Assembly: GCF_036016755.1 (NCBI RefSeq)
Contig: NZ_JAYXIH010000004.1
Span: 62,001 to 126,000 of the forward strand
Source of the DNA: Aurantimonas coralicida_A
Lineage (GTDB): Bacteria > Pseudomonadota > Alphaproteobacteria > Rhizobiales > Rhizobiaceae
DNA: 64,000 nt
Direction: 5' to 3'
In this document: positions 36,901 to 47,790 of the stretch, piece after piece
Position numbering within the stretch: the stretch's first letter is position 1
Layout of the letters: each line of letters opens with the position of its first letter
Translations under genes and position numbers: made by a program
The notes under the pieces: model-generated
The model's database searches: none
Told to the model about the DNA's origin: nothing
What the model saw: the letters and a program-made list of their open reading frames with translations, nothing else

Positions 36901-38145
36901 ATGATGCCCGTTTCGCTCGATCTCGCCTCTCCAGCCAACCGCCCGCGCCCGCTGGCGGCGGTTTCGCCGGTCGATGACGGCGAAAAGCCGTCGCTTGTCG
37001 GCCTCGATCGTGAAGCCCTCGCCGAGGCGCTGCGCGCGGTCGGCGTGCCCGAGAAGCAGCTGCGCATGCGCGTCGCCCAGCTCTGGCATTGGCTCTATGT
37101 GCGCGGGGTGACCGATTTCGGCCAGATGGCGAATGTCGCCGGAGATCTGCGCAACGCGCTCGCCGACGCCTATTCGATCGCGCGGCCGGAGGTCGTCGAG
37201 GAGCAGGTCTCGGTCGACGGAACCCGCAAATGGCTGTTCCGCTTTCCGGCGAAAGGCGCCGGGCGCCCGGTCGAGATCGAGACGGTCTACATCCCGGAAG
37301 AAGGTCGCGGCACGCTCTGCGTCTCCTCCCAGGTCGGCTGCACACTCACCTGCACCTTCTGCCATACCGGCACCCAGCGCTTGGTTCGCAACCTGACGCC
37401 GGACGAGATCGTCGGGCAGATTCTCCTGGCCCGTGAACGGCTCGGCGATTTTCCCGACGCCGCGACGCCCGCCGGCGCGATCGTGCCGTCCGATGGCCGC
37501 CTCGTCTCCAATGTCGTGATGATGGGCATGGGCGAGCCGCTGTATAATTTCGACAATGTCCGCCAGGCGCTGGCCGTTGCCACCGACGGCGAAGGCCTGT
37601 CGCTGTCGCGGCGGCGCGTGACCCTGTCGACCTCGGGCGTGGTGCCGATGATTGCGAAGGCGGGCGAGGAAATGGGCGTAATGCTGGCCATCTCGCTCCA
37701 TGCCGTGCGCGACGAATTGCGCGACGAGTTGGTGCCGATCAACAAGAAATATCCGCTGAAGGAACTGCTCGACGCTTGCCGCGCCTATCCGGGGGCGTCC
37801 AACGCCCGGCGCATCACCTTCGAATATGTGATGCTGAAGGGCGTCAACGATTCGATGGCGGATGCGAAGGAACTGGTCCGCATCCTCAAGGGCATTCCGG
37901 CGAAGATCAATCTGATCCCGTTCAATCCCTGGCCGGGAACGGTCTACGAATGTTCCGACTGGGACCAGATCGAGCGCTTCGCCGACTATGTGAACCAGGC
38001 CGGCTACGCTTCGCCGATCCGCACGCCGCGCGGCCGCGACATCTTCGCAGCCTGCGGCCAGCTGAAATCGGAATCCGAGCGGATGAAGAAGAGCGATCGA
38101 GTGAAGCTCGAAACGGCGCGAATCTCGGAACTCGCAGCCCACTGA
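36901..38145 (+). CDS. rlmN: Dual-specificity 23S rRNA/tRNA adenine-C2 methyltransferase RlmN
   Basis: RlmN methylates C2 of A2503 in 23S rRNA and A37 in several tRNAs, by radical SAM chemistry. The 414-residue protein has the cluster C147-x3-C151-x2-C154 (VGCTLTCTFC), the Cys at C140 (GTLCVSSQ), the methyl-carrying Cys near C385 (FAACGQL) and MMGMGEPLYNFDNV, LAISLHAVRDELRDELVPIN. The N terminus (about 60 residues) is a little longer than in enteric RlmN, as in other Alphaproteobacteria. Either of two adjacent ATGs at 36901 can serve. Confidence 0.97.
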   Translation: MMPVSLDLASPANRPRPLAAVSPVDDGEKPSLVGLDREALAEALRAVGVPEKQLRMRVAQLWHWLYVRGVTDFGQMANVAGDLRNALADAYSIARPEVVEEQVSVDGTRKWLFRFPAKGAGRPVEIETVYIPEEGRGTLCVSSQVGCTLTCTFCHTGTQRLVRNLTPDEIVGQILLARERLGDFPDAATPAGAIVPSDGRLVSNVVMMGMGEPLYNFDNVRQALAVATDGEGLSLSRRRVTLSTSGVVPMIAKAGEEMGVMLAISLHAVRDELRDELVPINKKYPLKELLDACRAYPGASNARRITFEYVMLKGVNDSMADAKELVRILKGIPAKINLIPFNPWPGTVYECSDWDQIERFADYVNQAGYASPIRTPRGRDIFAACGQLKSESERMKKSDRVKLETARISELAAH

Positions 38146-38195
38146 GGGCAGAGCACGGCGCCGAGACGCGCCAGCAAAGGAACCCTCGTCGTCGA

Positions 38196-38657
38196 ATGAC
38201 CGCCGTTCTCCGTTTTCTGTTCGTGATTCCCTTCGGCTTTGTCGCGGCTTGCATGACGGCGGCCTTCGCGATGCTGTGGCCGTTCCTGACCGTTCCCGCC
38301 GGCATGGGAGCCAGCGACCCGATCTTCCTGTTCCAGACGGTTATCGCCTTCCTCGCCCAATCGGCGCAGATTGGCTCGGTGATTCTGTTGCCGTGGGCGT
38401 TGTTCATGGTGGCAAGCGAACTCTTCGGACTTTCGTCGATCCTTCTGCATCTTGCCGCCGGCCTTATCGGTGCGGGCGCGATCCTCGTTACCGCCTACGG
38501 GGATAATCTGCCGCATGCGAGCGTCCAAACCGCGATCGTCGTCGCGGCGCTGTCGTTCACGCTGTCCTATTGGATCGTCGCCGGACGCAGCGCGGGGCGA
38601 TGGCGCCGCAGCTCAAGTCGGACGACGCCGGCCGCAGAACCAACAATCAAAGGATAA
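38196..38657 (+). CDS. Hypothetical multi-pass membrane protein
   Basis: A 153-residue protein with four membrane helices (residues about 5-28, 45-70, 78-98, 110-128), a small polar C terminus rich in Arg and Ser, and no motif I know. The hydrophobic patterns (FVIPFGFVAACMTAAFAMLW, SVILLPWALFMVASELFG) look genuine and conserved in kind among Rhizobiales neighbours of rlmN, but I cannot name a family. It is 50 bases after rlmN and six bases before the BrnA-like gene, so the three are probably co-transcribed. Confidence 0.7.
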   Translation: MTAVLRFLFVIPFGFVAACMTAAFAMLWPFLTVPAGMGASDPIFLFQTVIAFLAQSAQIGSVILLPWALFMVASELFGLSSILLHLAAGLIGAGAILVTAYGDNLPHASVQTAIVVAALSFTLSYWIVAGRSAGRWRRSSSRTTPAAEPTIKG

Positions 38658-38663
38658 GATTTC

Positions 38664-38885
38664 ATGGCCCGACGCCCGACCAATCCCCGGGACGCCGCCG
38701 AGGCGGCCTTCAAATCCGCCACGACGACGCCGGAGCGAATGAAGGAATCCCTCTCCGCCATCCCGACAGGCCGGGAGATGGTGTCCCTGCGCATCGACCG
38801 CGACGTGCTGGCGCATTTCCAGGAGGACGGTCCGGGTTGGCAGGAGCGCATCAACGCCGCGTTGCGGAAATCGGCCGGGCTTTAG
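38664..38885 (+). CDS. BrnA-family antitoxin-like protein (orphan)
   Basis: A 73-residue protein whose C-terminal half carries the BrnA antitoxin pattern VSLRIDRDVLAHFQEDGPGW followed by QERINAALRK, a ribbon-helix-helix DNA-binding segment. The N-terminal half (residues 1-35) is polar and variable. BrnA normally follows its toxin gene brnT, but the gene directly upstream is a membrane protein, so this copy is alone. It may act as a small DNA-binding regulator. Only six bases separate it from the upstream gene. Confidence 0.8.
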   Translation: MARRPTNPRDAAEAAFKSATTTPERMKESLSAIPTGREMVSLRIDRDVLAHFQEDGPGWQERINAALRKSAGL

Positions 38886-38946
38886 TTCTCCACAGGGCAC
38901 GGCCTCCGCGTCTTGCGCCTAGCACGTATTGCAGCAGGTTGGCCCT

Positions 38947-39605
38947 ATGATCACCATCCATCATCTCAACAATTCCCGTTCGCAGCGCGTGCTTTGGCTG
39001 CTTGAGGAGCTCGGCGTCGCCTATGAGGTGAAGCGTTACGAGCGCACCAAGGATATGCAGGCGCCGAAAGAGCTCAAGCAGATTCACCCGCTCGGCAAGT
39101 CGCCGGTACTGACCGAGGACGGCCGGACGATCGCGGAGACCGGCGCCATCGTCGAATACATCCTGGCGCGATATGGCAATGGACGGCTGATGCCGGCGGA
39201 GGGAACGGACGATTACTGGAACGCCCGCCATTTCCTGCATTACGCCGAAGGCTCGGCGATGCCGCCGCTGTTCCTGATCCTCATTCTGCAGATGATCCCG
39301 GAACGGGCACCGTTCTTCATCAGGCCGATCCTGAAGACCTCGTTGGCCAAGGTCGACGCGATGCTGGTGCGGCCACAGATCGCGCTGCATCTCGACCATT
39401 GGGAGAAGGCGATCGGCGACAGTGGCTGGTTCGCCGGGCCGGAGCTTTCCATCGCCGACATCATGATGAGCTTTCCGGTCGAGGCGGCCGCCCACCGCTT
39501 CGGCTACGACGACCGCCCGAAGCTGCGCGACTTCCTGCTGCGTATCCACGACCGACCAGCCTATCACGCGGCCTCAAGCGCGGCGGCCCCTACGCCTACG
39601 CCTGA
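38947..39605 (+). pseudogene. Glutathione S-transferase, frameshifted at the 3' end
   Basis: A GST whose first 207 residues are intact: thioredoxin-like N domain (ITIHHLNNSRSQRVLWLLEE, the PLGKSPVLTEDG and AETGAIVEY parts binding glutathione) and an all-helical C domain (WFAGPELSIADIMMSFPVEA). In the frame as given, the end degenerates after RPAYHAA and runs on to 39717 without family resemblance. In the +1 frame the expected ending LKRGGPYAYA and a TGA (39603-39605) appear. Adding one C to the CC at 39572-39573 would restore a 219-residue GST. Either a real lesion or a homopolymer error. The enzyme might still work, as only the last residues are affected. Confidence 0.8.
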
Positions 39606-39611
39606 GGGCGA

Positions 39612-39995
39612 TCAGCGCCAGGCGACCAGCACCGCCCCACCCATGATGAGGACGACGCTCAGCTTGTCGACGGGCGCGACGGCCGAGGCGGGTCCGAGCT
39701 TCAGCGCCCGGAAATAGCACAGCCACGACGCGCCAGTCGCCAGTCCCGACAAGGCGAGAAAGACGAGGCTGCGACGGGACAACTCGGCGGGTGGCTGCCA
39801 TTGTCCGGTCAGGCTCACGATCGCCGCCAGTAGCACCACGACGACCACCGTCCGCAGGAAGGTCGCGAGATCGGAGTTGATCCCCTCGACGCCGATCTTC
39901 GCCAGAATCGCCGTGGCAGCAGCGAACATGGCGGCCAGCACCGCCCAGAACTGCCAGGATTGCGCGAAGCCGAGCGATGTCGGGTGCGACGCCAT
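39612..39995 (-). CDS. Small EamA/DMT family transporter, apparently internally deleted
   Basis: A 127-residue half-size DMT exporter: helices at about 12-30, 45-63 and 75-95 and the family blocks AILAKIGVEGINSDLATFLR, LAIVSLTGQWQPP and LSGLATGASWLCYFRALKLG. After APVDKLSVVL, homologues have about 23 residues (a helix, a GE-K/R-L loop and part of the next helix) before the ending AGAVLVA-R. Here SVVL runs straight into IMGGAVLVAWR. The final helix pair is therefore missing while the frame is kept. It is probably a decaying gene, unless the family has unknown short forms. It starts one base after the LysE stop, so it is co-transcribed. Confidence 0.75.
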   Translation of the reverse strand: MASHPTSLGFAQSWQFWAVLAAMFAAATAILAKIGVEGINSDLATFLRTVVVVVLLAAIVSLTGQWQPPAELSRRSLVFLALSGLATGASWLCYFRALKLGPASAVAPVDKLSVVLIMGGAVLVAWR

Positions 39996-39996
39996 G

Positions 39997-40641
39997 TCAG
40001 CGACCCTGCGTCAGGAGAATCCGCACCGCGAAGGCCGAGAACACGCTGGCGAACAGCCAGTCGATCGCCCGCATCACCTTCGGGCGGCGCTTCAGCGCGG
40101 CGGCGAAACGATCGGCGGTAAGAATCATCGCGACGCTCATCGGCACCGCCAGCACGATGAAAAACAGGCCGAGGAAGAACAGCTTGCCGATGACATCGGC
40201 ATCGCGCGCCGAGACGAATTGCGGCAGGAAGGTCACGAAAAACAGGACGATCTTCGGGTTGAGCAGATTGATGCCAAGCCCGGTCAGCCAGTTCGAGAGG
40301 AGGCTGTGGGGCCGCCCCGCCGCCTTGCCGTCGAGCTTGAAGGTCGAGCCGCCGCGGATTGCCTGCACCGCCAGATAGACGAGATAGCCGGCACCGACGA
40401 TCTTCAGCGCCAAAAACGCCTGCGGCGAAGCCGCGATCAGGGCGGAAATACCGAAGGCGGCCAAGCTCGTATGAACGACGATGCCGGAGGCCGCGCCCAG
40501 CATGGCGGCCATGCCCGCTGCCCGGCCCTCGGACAGCGTGCGGCCTAAAAACAGCGTCATGTCCGGCCCCGGCGTGATGGTCAGCACGAAGGCGGCGAGC
40601 ATAAAGGCCAAAAGCGTCGGAAGCTCGGGGATGAAGGTCAT
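39997..40641 (-). CDS. LysE/RhtB family amino-acid exporter
   Basis: A 214-residue efflux protein with six membrane helices and the LysE family marks: the start LLAFMLAAFVLTITPGPDM, GAASGIVVHTSLAAFGISAL, LKIVGAGYLVYLAVQAIRGG and NPKIVLFFVTFLPQFV. Such proteins export lysine, threonine, homoserine lactones or related molecules. The substrate here is unknown. It precedes the EamA-type exporter by one base, making an exporter pair on the minus strand, divergent from argG. Confidence 0.93.
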   Translation of the reverse strand: MTFIPELPTLLAFMLAAFVLTITPGPDMTLFLGRTLSEGRAAGMAAMLGAASGIVVHTSLAAFGISALIAASPQAFLALKIVGAGYLVYLAVQAIRGGSTFKLDGKAAGRPHSLLSNWLTGLGINLLNPKIVLFFVTFLPQFVSARDADVIGKLFFLGLFFIVLAVPMSVAMILTADRFAAALKRRPKVMRAIDWLFASVFSAFAVRILLTQGR

Positions 40642-40839
40642 GTCACATGTCTCGTTTCAATGCCGTCGGTCTGCGAGGGCTGACAATGCAAGCTGCTTTT
40701 CTCGATCCGGTATCGACCGATACGCTCCGCGCGCCACCCGGAATTCGCCGAAGGCGAGCGGACGCTTCGCGTGAAGCGGTTTCCCTACCGGCCTGCTTTG
40801 CGCTAGAGGCGTGGCGAAGCGCAAGACGAAAGAGTTCCA

Positions 40840-42060
<1,221 letters not shown>

Positions 42061-42143
42061 GCGCGGCGCGGAGAACGCAGCGTTTCATTGATGTCATAGA
42101 GCGCGGCGTCCATATCGGGGTTCACCATAGACAAGGGCCCGCC

Positions 42144-43154
<1,011 letters not shown>

Positions 43155-43366
43155 GAACAGGCTCCACAATCCGGCCACTTCGCCCGCGCGTGGCGCATGG
43201 CTGCAACGCCTAACGCAAATCCTCCGCGCGAAGACCGACATTCGCCTTCTCAATTCGACGTCACTGGGCTAGGCGATACACGCGCCCGTGATCTTAACGT
43301 CCCAGCGGTCGCGAACAAGGCAGACCCTCCCGCCCGACGGTATATCGGGAGGATTGTGGAGAAGGC

Positions 43367-44542
43367 ATGATCGAGAAGCGGCTCGTGTTCGTGTTCCCCG
43401 GTTTCGAGCCGATGCTGGCCCCGGCTCATATGGAACGGTTTCGGCGGGCGGCCGAACGCTCGGCGGCCGTATGGCAGGCCGATCTGCGGCTGGACGGCGC
43501 TTCGGGTGCGCCCACACTGTTTCCGTCGCTGCGGGCAGACCTTTCGGGCTCCGGCTGGCGCACGGAAACCGAACTGGTCTTCTGCGACTGGGGCGATCTC
43601 ATTCTCGCCTACGCCGCACGCCCGGCAATCGAGCGATTGTCCAGCGGATTGCTGGCGTTGGCCGACTTCCTCGTGACCGGCACGGTCTTCCGCTATTGCC
43701 AGGTGAGCTGGCGCTACGCCTTCTTCTTCGCCTTTCCAATTGCCGTCATGACGGCGGCCATCTGGATAGGTTGGGCAGTCCATGCCGCGCTGACAGCCCT
43801 GTTGCCGGGACTTGCCGGCTCCGTGACCGGTTTCGTCCTGGGTTTGTTGGCCGCGCTGGCGCTGCTCTTTCTCGCGGAGCGGCGATGGCATCTTCTGACC
43901 GCCCTGGACGATTGGGCCTTGGCCCGCGACCTTTGCCGCGAGCGCAACCCCGCCCTGTCGGCGCGGATCGCACGACAGGCCGAGGAAATCGCCGCACGGG
44001 CGGCAGCGAGCGACGCGGGCGAGATCGTCGTCGCCGCCCACAGCCTCGGCGCCAGCTTCGCGGTCCTCGCCTTGGACCGGGCGTTGTCGGGCGATCTGAA
44101 GACCGACCTGCGCTGGCATATCCTCACCGTCGGCTCCAGCTTGATGAAGACGACGCTGCATCCGGCCGCCAAGACGCAACGCGCGGCCGTGCGACGGCTC
44201 GTTGCCGACCACCGCATCGCCTGGACCGATTGCCAGGGCCTGTCGGACCCGATCAATTTCTACAATTCGAACCCGGCCACGTCGCTCGGCATTCGCGAGG
44301 GGCGCATCCCGGTCGTCGTGCGCGTCCACTTCAAGCGGCTCGTCTCGCCCGGGACCTACCGGCGCATCAAGCGCGACTTCTTTCGCCTGCATCGGCAGTT
44401 CGTGCTCGCGGTCGAGCGCCGCTGCCCCTATTCCTTTCACATGCTGCTGCTTGGGCCCCGCCCCCTCGCCGACTTCGCCGAGACCAGAGCCGTCGACGTC
44501 CCGCCGCTTGCCCCCGCCGCGTGCGAGGGAGCCGCTCCATGA
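43367..44542 (+). CDS. Hypothetical membrane protein with a lipase-like serine motif
   Basis: A 391-residue protein that I cannot assign to a named family. Residues 1-110 are soluble (VFVFPGFEPMLAPAHMERF, an oxyanion-loop-like GF start). Two hydrophobic segments span about 117-170, and the rest is soluble. VVAAHSLGASFAVLAL puts a Ser (S226) in a GxSxG-like nucleophile elbow (HSLGA), followed by strand-helix pattern as in alpha/beta hydrolases. Candidate Asp and His partners are not certain. The C terminus is Arg-rich, then Pro/Ala. Its stop overlaps the start of the ICMT-like gene (ATGA), so the two are co-translated, hinting at a shared lipid or protein-lipid substrate (inference). Confidence 0.7.
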   Translation: MIEKRLVFVFPGFEPMLAPAHMERFRRAAERSAAVWQADLRLDGASGAPTLFPSLRADLSGSGWRTETELVFCDWGDLILAYAARPAIERLSSGLLALADFLVTGTVFRYCQVSWRYAFFFAFPIAVMTAAIWIGWAVHAALTALLPGLAGSVTGFVLGLLAALALLFLAERRWHLLTALDDWALARDLCRERNPALSARIARQAEEIAARAAASDAGEIVVAAHSLGASFAVLALDRALSGDLKTDLRWHILTVGSSLMKTTLHPAAKTQRAAVRRLVADHRIAWTDCQGLSDPINFYNSNPATSLGIREGRIPVVVRVHFKRLVSPGTYRRIKRDFFRLHRQFVLAVERRCPYSFHMLLLGPRPLADFAETRAVDVPPLAPAACEGAAP

Positions 44543-45126
44543 GCCCCGCTTTGGCCGGTTCGATCGCCTGGGTGCTGATGGTCGTCGGTTGGTACGTCAT
44601 CCGCTATCCGTTCGAGCGCCGCGCCAAGCGGCGGCGGGTCGAGCGCACGCGCCGCGGCCCGGCCGAGTCCCTGCGCATGGCGATCTCGCTGACCGGGCTC
44701 GGCATCCTGCCCGCGATCAATGTCGCCACCGGCTGGCCGGAGGTCGCCCGCAGCGAGCCATCCTGGGGGCGGATCGCGCTCGGCCTCGCCGCGATGGCGC
44801 TGGCGCTCGTCCTGTTCCGCAAGACCCACAAGGCGCTGGGCAAGATGTGGTCGGTCTCGCTCGACATCCGCGAAAAGCACGAACTGGTCACCTCCGGCAT
44901 CTACAGGCGGTTGCGCCATCCGATGTACAGCGCCTTCTGGGCGATGGCGCTGGCACAGGCCCTGCTCGTTCCCAACTGGATCGCCGGGCCCGCCGGCCTT
45001 ATCGGCTTCGGCATCCTCTTCGCCGCCCGGATCGGCCCGGAAGAGCGGATGATGGAAGAGACCTTCGGCGACGCCTATCGCGCCTACAAGGCGCGGACGG
45101 CGCGGATTATCCCCGGCATCTTCTGA
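44539..45126 (+). CDS. Isoprenylcysteine carboxyl methyltransferase-like membrane protein
   Basis: A 195-residue membrane protein of the ICMT/phospholipid-methyltransferase superfamily. Helices cover about 5-22, 45-62, 78-95 and 130-150. The C-terminal methyltransferase core has HELVTSGIYRRLRHPMYSAF (SAM-binding RHPxY), GPEERMMEETFGDAYRAY and KARTARIIP. The RHPMY and EE-x5-FG-x-Y motifs are strongly conserved. Bacterial members methylate lipids or unknown substrates, since true isoprenylcysteine is rare in bacteria. It is translationally coupled to the preceding lipase-like gene. Confidence 0.88.
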   Translation: MSPALAGSIAWVLMVVGWYVIRYPFERRAKRRRVERTRRGPAESLRMAISLTGLGILPAINVATGWPEVARSEPSWGRIALGLAAMALALVLFRKTHKALGKMWSVSLDIREKHELVTSGIYRRLRHPMYSAFWAMALAQALLVPNWIAGPAGLIGFGILFAARIGPEERMMEETFGDAYRAYKARTARIIPGIF

Positions 45127-45262
45127 CGCGCTCTGCGCCTGAATCGTGCTCGCTGGCTGGTGTTTTGCCGGCTCCAAAGTCCCATATGATGGGCGACGCT
45201 GGTTGGCGCATATCCTGTTCGCACGCCGCCTCGCCGGTCGACGCTGAAATGGAGAGCCGCGA

Positions 45263-46387
45263 ATGTCCTGGTCCCTCACCCTGGGCCGGCTGTTCGGATC
45301 CGAGATTCGGATCCACATCACCTTCCTGATGCTGCTGGCCTGGATCGGCGTCGCAGCCTACCAGCGGGGCGGTGCCGCCGCCGCCATCGCCAGCCTCGCC
45401 TTCATCATCGCGATCTTCGCCTGCGTCGTCGCACACGAGTTCGGCCACGCCCTCGCCGCGCGGCGCTACGGCATCAAGACGCCGGACATCACGCTGCTGC
45501 CGATCGGCGGCATTGCTCGGCTTGAGCGGATGCCGGAACGGCCACGCGAGGAGATCGTCGTCGCGCTTGCCGGCCCCGCCGTCAACGTCGTCATCGCGGC
45601 GGTGCTGATCGTCTTTCTCGGCGCCAACTTCGACCCTGAAAGCCTGGCGGCGCTCGAAAGCCCCAATGCGGGTTTTCTGGCGCGAATCGCGACGATCAAC
45701 GTCTTTCTCGTCCTGTTCAACCTGATCCCGGCCTTCCCGATGGACGGCGGGCGCGTGCTGCGCGCCCTGCTGGCGCTCAAATTCGACCGCCCGACGGCGA
45801 CGCGCTACGCCGCGCGCGCCGGCCAGTTCCTCGCCTTCGGCTTCGGTTTCTGGGGGTTGTCGACCGGCAACGTCTTCCTCGTCTTCATCGCCGTCTTCGT
45901 CTATGTAGCCGCCGCCAGCGAGAGCTATCAGGTCGGCGTCGATGACGCGGCGCGCTCGGTCTCGGCGCATGAGGTGATGATCACCAAATTTGAGAGTCTC
46001 GGCCCGACGGCGAGTCTCGCCGACGCCGCCGAGGCGCTGATCCGCACCACCCAGCACGAGTTTCCGGTGGTCGACGGCGGCGGAAAGCTGCGCGGCGTGC
46101 TCACCCAGAAGGCGCTGATCGCGGCACTGGCCCGGTCGGGACGCGAGACGCCGGTCATGGAGGTCATGATCAAGGACGTGCCGCTGGTGCGCGAGCACGC
46201 GGCGCTGTCATTCGCCTTGAAGACGATGCGGGAACGCGGCGCCGGTGTCATCGGCGTCATTGATCAGGCTGGACGATTCATCGCCTACATCACCCAGGAA
46301 AACATCGCCGAATATCTGATGCTCGCGAAGGCCGGCGGCGTCGACCGGCCGAAGCCGGCCACGCGCACCGAAGCCGGCCCGTTCTGA
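45263..46387 (+). CDS. Site-2 protease family metalloprotease with CBS domains
   Basis: A 374-residue intramembrane zinc protease of the M50 family. The active site VVAHEFGHALAARRYG (H58, E59, H62) is in the second or third helix, and the third zinc ligand lies in NLIPAFPMDGGRVL (about 153-166). Two CBS domains (about 235-355) follow in the cytoplasm (AHEVMI, TTQHEFPVVDGGGKLRGVL, EVMIKDVPLV), a build typical of the SpoIVFB/S2P-CBS group regulated by adenine nucleotides. The substrate is unknown and is often an anti-sigma factor or membrane peptide. It is monocistronic, 136 bases after the methyltransferase. Confidence 0.94.
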   Translation: MSWSLTLGRLFGSEIRIHITFLMLLAWIGVAAYQRGGAAAAIASLAFIIAIFACVVAHEFGHALAARRYGIKTPDITLLPIGGIARLERMPERPREEIVVALAGPAVNVVIAAVLIVFLGANFDPESLAALESPNAGFLARIATINVFLVLFNLIPAFPMDGGRVLRALLALKFDRPTATRYAARAGQFLAFGFGFWGLSTGNVFLVFIAVFVYVAAASESYQVGVDDAARSVSAHEVMITKFESLGPTASLADAAEALIRTTQHEFPVVDGGGKLRGVLTQKALIAALARSGRETPVMEVMIKDVPLVREHAALSFALKTMRERGAGVIGVIDQAGRFIAYITQENIAEYLMLAKAGGVDRPKPATRTEAGPF

Positions 46388-46405
46388 GCCGCGGCGCGCG
46401 TCCCT

Positions 46406-47638
46406 TCACTCCCGCGCGTCGCGGGGCAGCGGCGGGGCCGGCACCCTTGGCCGGGGCTCCGGTTCGACGACATGCGGATGGGCGCGATAGACCGCATAGG
46501 CGCCGATCGCGATGACGCCGAGGCCGGGCACGACGACCTGCGTCGCCAGCACCGGTTCGCCGATCATCGCGGCGATGACCCCGCCGACGAGGCCGGCACC
46601 CATTTGAATGAACCCCGTCATCGCCGCGGCGGCGCCCGCCATATGCGGAAACGGCGCCAGCGAAGCCGTGGTCATTGCCGGCATGACGAAGGCGATGCCG
46701 AAAGCATAAAGGCCGACAGGCCCCATGATCGAGAGATAGGACACCGGCAGCGCCGCGATCGAGACGGCGAGCGAGAGGCTCCCGGCGGCGATGAAGCCGA
46801 GTCCGACCGGTACGAGCCGATGGGCGCCGGTGCGCGGCATCAAAAAGCGCACGGCGAGCGAACCGGAAAAGAACATGCCGGACTGCCCGAGCATGCCGAT
46901 GCCGAATTGGGTCGGCGTCAGGCCGGCGCGCTCGATGAGCACAAAGGGCAGCACGGTCGCCAGCGTATAGAGCGCGCCGACCGAGCCGGCGACGGTCAGG
47001 CTGGTAGCCATGAAGTGCCGGTTGGTGACGAGTTGGCCGTAGGAACGAGCGATCGCGCGCGGGCGAATACGCGACCGGTCGGGTATTACGGTTTCGCGCA
47101 TGAAGCCGAGCGTCACCGCGACGACGGCGAGGCCGCAGACCAACATGCCGACGAAGATCGCCCGCCAGCCGGCGAGAGCGAGCAGGAGGCCACCGATCGT
47201 CGGCGAGACCGCGGGGCCGATGGCGAGGATGATGCCGATCGTGTTCATGATCCGCGACGAGGTTTCGCCGGTGAACTGATCGCGGACGATGGCGCGCGAT
47301 GTCGCGACCCCGACGGACGCGCCGACCCCCTGCAGCAGGCGCGCGGCCAGCAGCGTCTCGACGTTGGGCGCGACAACCGCAAGCATCGAGCCGGCCAGAT
47401 AGATGGTGATGAAGCCGAGCGTGGTAATCCGGCGGCCGAATGCGTCCGAGACCGGCCCACAGACCAGCTGGGTGAGGGCGAAACCGGCGAAATAGACGGC
47501 GAGCGTCAGTTTGATCAGCGAGTCGGTCGTGCCGAATTCGGCGACCAAGGTCGGCATCGCCGGCGTGTACAGCGCCAGCGAGATAGGCCCGATCGCGACC
47601 AGGCAGCCGCCGACGAGGCTGGTCCGCCGCTCGGACAT
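46406..47638 (-). CDS. Bcr/CflA family multidrug efflux MFS transporter
   Basis: A 410-residue proton-driven exporter with twelve membrane helices. Bcr/CflA marks: ISLALYTPAMPTLVAEFGTT in the first helices, LTQLVCGPVSDAFGRR in the loop between helices 2 and 3 (motif A-like GPVSDAFGRR), LLQGVGASVGVATSRAIVRD, and the later FGIAFVMPAMTTASLAPF. Members expel bicyclomycin, chloramphenicol or sulfonamides. The actual substrate here is not known. ATG 47638 is preferred over a TTG ten codons upstream. The MarR gene lies 152 bases upstream on the same strand and probably controls it. Confidence 0.92.
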   Translation of the reverse strand: MSERRTSLVGGCLVAIGPISLALYTPAMPTLVAEFGTTDSLIKLTLAVYFAGFALTQLVCGPVSDAFGRRITTLGFITIYLAGSMLAVVAPNVETLLAARLLQGVGASVGVATSRAIVRDQFTGETSSRIMNTIGIILAIGPAVSPTIGGLLLALAGWRAIFVGMLVCGLAVVAVTLGFMRETVIPDRSRIRPRAIARSYGQLVTNRHFMATSLTVAGSVGALYTLATVLPFVLIERAGLTPTQFGIGMLGQSGMFFSGSLAVRFLMPRTGAHRLVPVGLGFIAAGSLSLAVSIAALPVSYLSIMGPVGLYAFGIAFVMPAMTTASLAPFPHMAGAAAAMTGFIQMGAGLVGGVIAAMIGEPVLATQVVVPGLGVIAIGAYAVYRAHPHVVEPEPRPRVPAPPLPRDARE

Positions 47639-47790
47639 CAGCGGCGAGCGGGCGGAAGAGACGGTCAAGCGGGGCGATCCGTTATTGGAGGCTCAAACGG
47701 CGACGCACGGCCGCGCCAAAGCGACCGTTCCGCGTCCCCTCGTGCCCTATCCCAATCCGGCAGCCGGGAAAACCCGCCAGTTTGTGCGGT

